Below, piece by piece: positions 37,528 through 44,601 of a stretch of 64,000 bases of DNA; the stretch's first letter is position 1; every line of letters begins with the position of its first letter. The position numbers and the translations under genes were made by a program. The stretch comes from an uncultured Prevotellaceae bacterium (GTDB lineage: Bacteria > Bacteroidota > Bacteroidia > Bacteroidales > Bacteroidaceae), in NCBI GenBank assembly GCA_902778255.1, contig CACYXD010000014.1, positions 1 to 64,000 of the forward strand. The letters run 5' to 3'. A model generated the notes under the pieces. It had not been told where the DNA came from and did not search any database. It saw only the letters and a program-made list of their open reading frames with translations.

Positions 37528-38367
37528 TCAAATACAGCCCACGGCTGACTTTTCTTTTGCTGTCATCCAGTATTGGCGTTCCTGTTCCGGCATCTTCTCG
37601 ATAGCGTATCGCAACATGGTGCGAGGCATCTCGTGGGCATGTTGACGCAGGAAGTCACGAAGGAGTTCCATAGAGCATCGTTTCCCCATCTCGCGCAACA
37701 TCCACCCTACAGCCTTGTGCATCAGGTCGTGCGGGTGGTGCAGGTGAATCTCTGCATACCTCAGACACCACGAAGGGTCACCCATCTGTGACGTTTTCCA
37801 CGAACAGACCATGCTCATCCGCTGCTTCCACAGGTTATCGCTCTGCGCCAGTTCATCCAGCACCTTGATCTTATACGCTTTATGAGCATTTGTCAATTCC
37901 GTCGTTCCGTGAATCCGTGGTTCCGTGATGCCCAGATGAGTTGGCAGTAGCAGCCAATGCCCCAAGATCTTATGCACAGACAAATCCACCAAGTCCCAGT
38001 TGTTGGCCTGCTCAGCGTACTGTAGGTACATCGTCAGGATCTCGTCTCGCCCACGAATTGCCTTCTCATCATTCTCCAACCGTTTGGTAGCCAGTTTCTC
38101 AAATTTCGCCACCAATATCAGCAACCCGCAGAGCCTCACCTCATGCCATTTCGACATCAGTAACTCTGGCACCTCATCGAGGGTTAATGGTTCACGGTTT
38201 TTGGTTATCGCCTTAACGATTTCCCTTGTCTGTGGCACCTTCAGTCCCAGGAACTCATCGCCCTCACCATACTCACCAGGTCCCGTCTTGAAGAACCCCA
38301 TGAGTATCCGTCGCTGCTCCTCATTCTGCAGCGATTCCATATACGCTATTATCTCTTTTGCTGTCAT
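37528..38367 (-). CDS. DNA alkylation repair protein (AlkD-like)
   Basis: 279 residues, all-helical HEAT-like repeats (MSKWHEVRLCGLLILVAKFE; DLSVHKILGHWLLLP; MHKAVGWMLREMG), matching the AlkD family of glycosylases for N3/N7-alkylated purines. It lies 7 nt downstream of the DUF4130 gene. Residues GITEPRIHGTTELTN are encoded by tandem TTCCGTG words at 37895-37931, an apparent in-frame insertion. Confidence 0.9.
   Translation of the reverse strand: MTAKEIIAYMESLQNEEQRRILMGFFKTGPGEYGEGDEFLGLKVPQTREIVKAITKNREPLTLDEVPELLMSKWHEVRLCGLLILVAKFEKLATKRLENDEKAIRGRDEILTMYLQYAEQANNWDLVDLSVHKILGHWLLLPTHLGITEPRIHGTTELTNAHKAYKIKVLDELAQSDNLWKQRMSMVCSWKTSQMGDPSWCLRYAEIHLHHPHDLMHKAVGWMLREMGKRCSMELLRDFLRQHAHEMPRTMLRYAIEKMPEQERQYWMTAKEKSAVGCI
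37895..37931 (-). repeat. Tandem TTCCGTG words inside the AlkD-like gene
   Basis: Plus strand reads AATTCCGTCGTTCCGTGAAT and then CCGTGGTTCCGTGAT. In frame, between helical repeats. Confidence 0.65.
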
Positions 38368-38374
38368 CAGTATC

Positions 38375-39217
38375 TTAGTTCTTTTCTGTCATATATTTCC
38401 AATAGCGGCGCGGCATGTCCTTCAACTGCTTGCGAGGATTCATACGTTCCTTGATGCAGATGGCCTTGAAGTACGTGCGCCACAGGTCCTGGAACAACTG
38501 GTCGTTGTCGCTCAGCACCTCGCCATCCATCTTACCGTTCCGCAGGTCGAAGGGCACAGCGACCTCGTCCTCGAACGTGACACGGATGGGCATATTACTC
38601 CCCTCGCCACTTCTTGCGTCCCGCTGGTAGCAAGCGTCCTTCGGCCGAGCGGGAGAGGGGCTGGGGGTGAGGCTGTAGTAATACCCATAATGCCGCTTCG
38701 CATCATATATCAGCCACGGCTGGTCGTTAAATCGGTCCTGAAAGTGGTCGGTAATGATGGGCAGCACGTTATGGTCAGGCGAAACGACGCCCAGATACGT
38801 GCCATCCTTCGCCTTTTGGAAGCGGATGAACTGCTTCATCCGCAGTTGTTCGTGCAACACTCTGCGGGCGATATTCGTCACGGCGAGGACATCAGCATCA
38901 GCGAAGTTCCGCGAAATATCGCCCAACTTAAACACCTTACATATATATAGGAACAACGGTGTATTCAGTTCTCTCAACTCCGACAGCCAACTGACGGAAA
39001 TCAGTCGCAGGGCCTCGCGCGTCAGTTTCTTCTCCAGACCTGCCCACACCCGTCGTGCTTTCTCCTCGTCCGTCGAAACATGGTAGGTCCGCTCGCAGAA
39101 CAGCGGTAGCGCATCGCCCTCCGCAAGCAACTCATCTGGCTGCTCCCTCAAAAGGAATGCATCGAACACCGCCGTCAGCAGCCCGTCCATCGTTCCGTCA
39201 AACACATATACCGTCAT
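38375..39217 (-). CDS. TIGR03915-family putative DNA repair protein (DUF4130)
   Basis: 280 residues starting MTVYVFDGTMDGLLTAVFDA, the family hallmark, with a C-terminal part WRTYFKAICIKERMNPRKQL. TIGR03915 proteins are nearly always paired with the radical SAM protein encoded just upstream (4-bp overlap here), and the pair is proposed to act in DNA modification or repair. An in-frame palindromic repeat encodes SLTPSPSPARPKDACYQRDA and RSGEGS. Confidence 0.88.
   Translation of the reverse strand: MTVYVFDGTMDGLLTAVFDAFLLREQPDELLAEGDALPLFCERTYHVSTDEEKARRVWAGLEKKLTREALRLISVSWLSELRELNTPLFLYICKVFKLGDISRNFADADVLAVTNIARRVLHEQLRMKQFIRFQKAKDGTYLGVVSPDHNVLPIITDHFQDRFNDQPWLIYDAKRHYGYYYSLTPSPSPARPKDACYQRDARSGEGSNMPIRVTFEDEVAVPFDLRNGKMDGEVLSDNDQLFQDLWRTYFKAICIKERMNPRKQLKDMPRRYWKYMTEKN
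38598..38675 (-). repeat. Palindromic repeat, G/C-rich family 2, inside the DUF4130 gene
   Basis: 78 bp with outer arms CTCCCCTCGCC and GGGAGAGGGGCTGGGGGTGAGG and an internal hairpin (CCGCTGGTAGCAAGCGTCC region). In frame; encodes the family-2 motif LTPSPSP...GEG. Confidence 0.75.
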
Positions 39218-40503
39218 TCTCCAAAATCCAGTTTTAGTTGCATTTCTTCCGCTGCCCGTTTCTGCTGCGCTTTCGACACCAGCAGCGGTCGCAGTCGCTC
39301 AGGGTGCAGTTCATTGATGCCGGCGATGGGCTGTGAGAACTGGGAGGTCAGCTCATTGCACGTAATAAAATACTTCGCCTTCTTCATCACAACACCCATC
39401 TTCTTCAGGTCGTAAGAAGTAAGACGGTTGAAGCGACGCGAATTCACAATGAGCCAGGCAGACTTCGTACCCAGTCCTGGCACTCTTAAGAGTTGCTCGT
39501 AATCTGCCGTATTGATATCCACAGGAAAGTACTCTGGATGCCTGAGTGCCCACGCAAGTTTCGGATCTACCTCCAAATCAAGGTTCGCGTGCATATCGTC
39601 GACGATCTCGTCGACGCTAAAATGATAGAATCGCAACAACCAGTCAGCCTGATAAAGCCGGTTCTCACGCACCAAGGGCGGCTGTTTGAGCACAGGCAGT
39701 CGTGGGTCGTAGGTGTTCACACTCACATAGCCAGAATAATACACGCGACGCATGGTGGGCTGCTGATACAGCGCGTTGGACATTTTCAGGATATCCAAAT
39801 CACTCTCCTTCGTAGCCCCCACAATCATCTGCGTAGACTGGCCAGCTGGCACAAATCGTGGCGCATGGCGGTATTTCTTTCGATCCTCTTTATTCTCCAG
39901 CACGCCCTGCTGAATCATCTTCATCGGTTGGAACACGCTCTTGTGGTCTTTCTCAGGCGCAAGGAGTTTCAGCGACTCCTCCTTGGGTATCTCGATGTTC
40001 ACGCTCATTCGGTCGGCATAGCGCCCGGCCTCGTTGAGCAGTTCCTGCGAACAGCCGGGGATACTCTTCAGGTGGATATAGCCATTGAAACGATGAACGG
40101 TTCTGAGGTCGCGAGCAATGGCAGTCAACCGCTCCATCGTATAGTCAGGATTGCGTACCACACCACTCGACAGGAAGAGCCCCTCAATGTAGTTCCTGCG
40201 ATAGAACTCCATCGTGATTTCCTCCAGTTCGCTCACGGAGAGCGTTGCCCGCTTGATATCGTTCGAACGGCGGTTGATGCAGTACGCGCAATCGTACATG
40301 CAGTAGTTCGTCAGCATCACCTTCAACAACGAGATACACCTTCCGTCATCGGCAAACGAGTGACAGATGCCCACGCCACCAACGGTAGAGCCCACCATGC
40401 CCTGCTTACCTTTGCGTACGGTACCGCTCGACGAACACGACACATCGTATTTCGCCGACTCAGCGAGTATCCGCAACTTCTCCATCGTCTGTTCTGTCAA
40501 CAT
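39214..40503 (-). CDS. TIGR03916-family radical SAM DNA modification/repair protein
   Basis: About 430 residues. The radical SAM cluster motif is CMYDCAYC (CxxxCxxC), preceded by KYDVSCSSSGT. Near the C-terminus a helix-hairpin-helix (LLRVPGLGTKSAWLIVNSRR) should bind DNA. ATG 40503 lies only 8 nt after the promoter box, so translation may instead begin at ATG 40485 (MEKLRILAESAKYD). The partner DUF4130 gene overlaps by 4 bp. Confidence 0.88.
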   Translation of the reverse strand: MLTEQTMEKLRILAESAKYDVSCSSSGTVRKGKQGMVGSTVGGVGICHSFADDGRCISLLKVMLTNYCMYDCAYCINRRSNDIKRATLSVSELEEITMEFYRRNYIEGLFLSSGVVRNPDYTMERLTAIARDLRTVHRFNGYIHLKSIPGCSQELLNEAGRYADRMSVNIEIPKEESLKLLAPEKDHKSVFQPMKMIQQGVLENKEDRKKYRHAPRFVPAGQSTQMIVGATKESDLDILKMSNALYQQPTMRRVYYSGYVSVNTYDPRLPVLKQPPLVRENRLYQADWLLRFYHFSVDEIVDDMHANLDLEVDPKLAWALRHPEYFPVDINTADYEQLLRVPGLGTKSAWLIVNSRRFNRLTSYDLKKMGVVMKKAKYFITCNELTSQFSQPIAGINELHPERLRPLLVSKAQQKRAAEEMQLKLDFGE

Positions 40504-40511
40504 ATCGAGTG

Positions 40512-40519
40512 CAAAGATA
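40512..40519 (-). promoter_or_regulatory. -7 box (TATCTTTG) of the radical SAM/DUF4130/AlkD operon
   Basis: Perfect match on the minus strand, 8 nt before ATG 40503 and 26 nt before ATG 40485. Confidence 0.6.
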
Positions 40520-40571
40520 AGACAGGACTGTCCCAAAAGTCGGGACACCTTTAATTATTTAACATTCTTTA

Positions 40572-41306
40572 TTATCTGATGAGTTTCTCTATCTGTTTCT
40601 CTGTCGCCTCAGGCAATAACTTGCTAAGGTGCGCCTTCATCCGCTCGAACGATTCCTGTGGCGTTCTCCCTCGCCCTTCAAAGTTCCCCTCGCCATTCGG
40701 AGAGGGGTTAGAGGTGAGGCCTGGGTTAGGGGGTGAGGCCTGACACATATCGCGACCTAATAATGATTCAGGCGTTGTCAACAGAGACCAGCCCCATCCG
40801 TATTCGCGCCCATGCTTGTCGGTAGGATATACAAAGTCCTCCGTCACAATACGACAGGCCATCTGCAGGCGTGTCACGTAGCCATCGAACTTACTCCGCA
40901 TCTTAGGTCCGTCAAAACCGCAGGCAGCACGCAGTTCACGCGTTATCAGACTGCCATGCTCTGCCAACGTCAGCAGGATGGCCTCATCGACAGAGCCCTC
41001 CACGGGCGCTGGTCTCGAAGCGCGACGATAGTTGCATAGGTCGGGCCACCACTCCTTGCTCACGAAGCCCGCCTTGCCCGCAAAGAACTTGCCATAGACA
41101 CAGCGGCCCTCGGTGACGATGGGCCCTTTCCATTTCCACAATGGCCAGTCCCAACCACCATCGTCAAACACCACATATCGATTGTCCTCATCGACAACAT
41201 CCTCGGCCGAATAGCCACGAATACCACTATCCAACAGCGGCAGGAACCCCACCTCCTGGATGTAGTCCATCAACTCCGGACAACTATGTATTTCCACGTT
41301 TTTCAT
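40572..41306 (-). CDS. AlkZ-related winged-helix protein
   Basis: 244 residues. The layout (GWDWPLWKWKGPIVTEGRCV ... DEAILLTLAEHGSLITRELR ... DGYVTRLQMACRIVTEDFVY) resembles the winged-helix part of AlkZ/YcaQ-type interstrand-crosslink glycosylases; Bacteroidales proteins of this kind are called AlkZ-related. I see no QxD catalytic motif, so activity is uncertain. It contains in-frame palindromic repeats (SPPNPGLTSNPSPNGEG). It overlaps the glycerate kinase gene by 4 bp. Confidence 0.65.
   Translation of the reverse strand: MKNVEIHSCPELMDYIQEVGFLPLLDSGIRGYSAEDVVDEDNRYVVFDDGGWDWPLWKWKGPIVTEGRCVYGKFFAGKAGFVSKEWWPDLCNYRRASRPAPVEGSVDEAILLTLAEHGSLITRELRAACGFDGPKMRSKFDGYVTRLQMACRIVTEDFVYPTDKHGREYGWGWSLLTTPESLLGRDMCQASPPNPGLTSNPSPNGEGNFEGRGRTPQESFERMKAHLSKLLPEATEKQIEKLIR
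40684..40741 (-). repeat. Palindromic repeat, G/C-rich family 2, inside the AlkZ-related gene
   Basis: Minus strand carries CCTCACCTCTAACCCCTCTC and GGCGAGGGG plus an extra half copy. Encodes SPPNPGLTSNPSPNGEGNFE in the region before the C-terminal helix. Confidence 0.75.
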
Positions 41307-42403
41307 ATTCTTACTGTTTTTCTGATGTTTTCTTTTGCAGTGTCGGGTTGCATCGCTATTTCAATGGGTAACCCTGGAGGATTGATGCAAGCGACATGGG
41401 AGAAGCCTGCATCAAGAAGGAGTTGTTCGTCAGCTATGCGGCCGGCTATAAGCATTACAGGAACATTTTGTTTTCTTGCTCGCAGCAAGATGCCGAAGGG
41501 CAATTTTCCCATGAGCGTTTGGCGGTCTGCAGAGCCTTCACCTGTAATGACGAGATCGGCATCTTGTAGTAGGTCATCGAAATGGATGGAGTCTAACAGA
41601 AGGTCGATACCTGAGCGACATTCGGCATTCATATATTGCAGGAAGGCGTAACCCAAACCTCCTGCAGCACCTGCGCCAAGCTTGTTTTGGCTGTCACGGC
41701 CCATGTGCTTGGCAGAGGCCATAGCAAAACGTTTGGCGCGAGCATCAAGTGCTATTACTTGGTCAGGTGTTGCGCCCTTTTGGGGCGCAAAAACATGTGC
41801 CGCCCCATTCTCGCCACAAAGCGGATTGGTGACATCGGTTGCTATTGTGAAGCGAACATCATTTTCAAATTTTGGAGCAGCAAGAGCAATATGAGCTTGC
41901 TCAAATATTGCCGAGTCGTGACAAGATTCAACGTAGTTAATTGTGAATTGTGAATTATTAATGGCTTCAAGCATGCCAATGCCACAGTCGCTGGTTGCAC
42001 TACCGCCAAGTCCTACGATGATGTGCTTGCATCCTTTTCTTACGGCATCCACAACAAGTTGCCCTGTGCCATAACTTGTGGCTATCATTGGGTTGCGCTC
42101 TTCTGACGAAAGCAACGTCAGTCCACTGGCCTTGGCAATCTCTATCACTGCCGTATCGCCTTGAATGAGATACTGTGCCACGATAGGCCTCATCAGCGGG
42201 TCTTTCACGTTGACCTCTACTATCTCGCCGCCTATCACAGCACGGAACGCCTCCAGCCATCCCTCTCCCCCATCGCTCACAGGCACCTGCACCACCACTG
42301 CCTCAGACATCCTCGCAAGAATACCCTCACTCGCTGCTTGATTAGCCTCAGTCGATGTCAAACAGCCCTTAAACGAATCGATCGCTACGATGATTTTCTT
42401 CAT
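41303..42403 (-). CDS. Glycerate kinase
   Basis: 366 residues starting MKKIIVAIDSFKGCLTSTEA, the type I glycerate kinase (GlxK/GarK) start, with VGLGGSATSDCGIGMLEA and GAGAAGGLGYAF. It phosphorylates glycerate. Residues near 145 (INNSQFTINY) come from the tandem ATTGTGA words at 41937-41962 and look inserted. It overlaps both neighbours by 4 bp. Confidence 0.93.
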   Translation of the reverse strand: MKKIIVAIDSFKGCLTSTEANQAASEGILARMSEAVVVQVPVSDGGEGWLEAFRAVIGGEIVEVNVKDPLMRPIVAQYLIQGDTAVIEIAKASGLTLLSSEERNPMIATSYGTGQLVVDAVRKGCKHIIVGLGGSATSDCGIGMLEAINNSQFTINYVESCHDSAIFEQAHIALAAPKFENDVRFTIATDVTNPLCGENGAAHVFAPQKGATPDQVIALDARAKRFAMASAKHMGRDSQNKLGAGAAGGLGYAFLQYMNAECRSGIDLLLDSIHFDDLLQDADLVITGEGSADRQTLMGKLPFGILLRARKQNVPVMLIAGRIADEQLLLDAGFSHVACINPPGLPIEIAMQPDTAKENIRKTVRI

Positions 42404-42816
42404 TCTTCCGTTGGCACCTTTATGCTTTTACGATACCCCATACCCGTCACGTGACAGATGAGCCGTCCGTCCTGATTGGTCACGCGCACCTCTACGGCAG
42501 GAATCTTGTGGTGGTCGCAAATGCCGACAGCCTCTGCCCGCAGTACATCGCCCTCATGCGCACTCGAAACAAACATGATGCTGCTATTGATGCCAAACGT
42601 CAGCTGACCGTTGTAGTTCATCCAGGCCGCAATGGCCAAGTCGGCCAACGTAAACAGCGCCCCACCCTGACACACATTACCGCCATTCAGGTGCATCATC
42701 GTCACCGTCATCTCCGCCACAGCATGCCGCTCGTCCACCTCCGTAATCCTGCAACCCGCATTGGCCGCAAACCTATCCGTCCGATTCAATAGTTCCTTTA
42801 TATCCATTGTTGTCAT
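42400..42816 (-). CDS. Hotdog-fold thioesterase (PaaI family)
   Basis: 138 residues from ATG 42816; a GTG at 42834 would overlap the NUDIX stop. PaaI motif HLNGGNVCQGGALFTLADLA and a C-terminal strand RVTNQDGRLICHVTGMGYRK. Likely hydrolyses acyl-CoA thioesters. Confidence 0.9.
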   Translation of the reverse strand: MTTMDIKELLNRTDRFAANAGCRITEVDERHAVAEMTVTMMHLNGGNVCQGGALFTLADLAIAAWMNYNGQLTFGINSSIMFVSSAHEGDVLRAEAVGICDHHKIPAVEVRVTNQDGRLICHVTGMGYRKSIKVPTEE

Positions 42817-42830
42817 TTGTTTGTTCCGAA

Positions 42831-43238
42831 TCACATCTTACCTCTTCCATCTTCCATCTTACTTCTCAGCGCTTCTACCACTTTCACATCCGCTGGCAAC
42901 CAGTCAACGCTGTCCAACTCATCCTTCGTCAACCACTTCGCCGCCTCATGCTCATTCAGATGCAGCGCCTCCGTCACCAGCGAACACAAATAGCAATGCA
43001 TGGTCAAGTAAAAGGCTGGATACTGATACTCCACCGTACAAAGAAACTCATCCACGCTAATCTCCGCAGACAGTTCCTCGCGAATTTCCCTCACGAGTGC
43101 CTCCTCCGGTGTTTCCCCTGCCTCCATCTTTCCGCCAGGAAACTCCCACCAGTCCTTCCACTCGCCATATCCCCGCTGCGTGGCGAAAATCCTATCTCCC
43201 TTGCGGATTATTGCTGCAACGACTTCTGTCTGTTTCAT
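42831..43238 (-). CDS. NUDIX hydrolase, MutT-like (copy 1)
   Basis: 135 residues; NUDIX box GGKMEAGETPEEALVREIRE followed by ELSAEI. The start (MKQTEVVAAIIRKGDRIFAT) is that of (deoxy)nucleoside triphosphate pyrophosphohydrolases such as 8-oxo-dGTPase or CTP pyrophosphohydrolase. About 16 differences over roughly 125 aligned residues from copy 2 at 47518, counted by eye. The last residues (SKMEDGRGKM) derive from tandem TCTTCCATCT words. Starts 4 nt after the end of the RhuM pseudogene. Confidence 0.92.
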   Translation of the reverse strand: MKQTEVVAAIIRKGDRIFATQRGYGEWKDWWEFPGGKMEAGETPEEALVREIREELSAEISVDEFLCTVEYQYPAFYLTMHCYLCSLVTEALHLNEHEAAKWLTKDELDSVDWLPADVKVVEALRSKMEDGRGKM

Positions 43239-43242
43239 ACTC

Positions 43243-44548
43243 TTATTTCAAATCTTCAATAAACCTGTCAAAGTCAGAGAGAATCGTCTTATCCTGTATC
43301 CTCCAGAACTTTTCGTATTCTCCCAACGCTTTGGCTTCGGCTTCCTCGTGGCTAACAGCAGAGTTTTCCAGTCTGTCATTTTCATAATGATATGACGTCG
43401 CGCTCTGTCCTCTGCCATATCAAGAAAAGCTGTCGTCAGCAGATTCAGGGTTTCTATTTCCTTTTCCGACAGATAGTTCTTGGCAATGGTCACATCGCTC
43501 TTTACCACACGTCCGTCAGGGGCATTCTTCCATGTAGTAAGTCCCATGTGCGGTTTCTCGGCATTGGCCCGATTGTAAACGATCTCTGCTGCCGTTTGAT
43601 GACTCACGGCATAGTGCATCATATTCTGAACCGTCTTGTAGAACGTCTTCGTCACCTCGCTCTTGGGGGCGTAGTCGCTGCTACACTCGGCATAAATATC
43701 CGTTATCTTCTGATAGTAGCGACGTTCAGAGGTGCGAATCTCGCGGATGCGGTCCAGCAAGTCCTCAAAGTAGTCGGCACCAAACGGATTCTTTCCCTTC
43801 AGTCGTTCATCGTCCAGCACAAACCCCTTCTGGATGTATTCCTTCAACACCTCGCGAGCCCATATGCGGAACTGCGTAGCCTCATAGCTGTTTACGCGAT
43901 AGCCCACGGCGATAATTGCATCCATATTATAGAGAATAGTGCCCGTATCATCGCAATTGTCCGACGGAATCAAAACTTTTTTGATAGCTGTGGACAATTG
44001 CAACTCACCGCTGTCATTAATCTGTATCAGGTGGTAAACAACTCAGACATCCGCTTTTGCGACAGCCAAAACGTATCATTGTTGAACAGCACACTTACAT
44101 TCACCTTACCCGTACTCGTGCGATAGATCAGAACATTGCCCTCGAAGCTTGTGGCCAATTCCTTCGAGTCCATCTTCTGCATAAAATAACCCTGAGCAAC
44201 CTTGGTGATGGGCTTCTTGTTGTCGGCATTCATGGCAATAGAGACACATGCTGTCCGTGAGAGAAGGAATGAAGTCACCTGACGATAACCGCCATTGTTC
44301 AACTGAGCCATCTCCTCAATCTCCACCATGTGCTCTTTCAAGTCCAGTCCTTTCTCCTGTTGCAGGAACGTAGCCACCTTATCCATCAGCCGCTCGAAGT
44401 TCCAGTACTTCATGTAGCCCATCAGCCGTGCCAACTTACGAGAGTTCCACCACTCATGGCCCTCAGCATCCACCTCCTTGATACTATCAAAGGGTGACTG
44501 CATCTCCTCTGGATTAAACAGCTCGTTGTCTATATTCTTTTCTTCCAT
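43243..44548 (-). pseudogene. DinD/RhuM fusion gene broken by two frameshifts
   Basis: ATG 44548. The N-terminal part (VDAEGHEWWNSRKLARLMGY ... GGYRQVTSFLLSRTACVSIA) is a DinD-type domain. It is followed by the start of a RhuM domain (EGNVLIYRTSTGKVNVSVLF). The frame stops at 44027, and coding sense resumes in another frame (YNMDAIIAVGYRVNSYEATQ) to about 43370. A second shift then leads to the natural C-terminus (FWRIQDKTILSDFDRFIEDL) ending at 43243. RhuM/DinD proteins are found in mobile and defence loci; function is poorly known. The intact product would have been about 430 residues. Confidence 0.8.
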
Positions 44549-44601
44549 ATATTCTTATAACGTTTTCGATTTCTGTTCTATTGCTTTCGCTGCTGTTGCT
44601 A

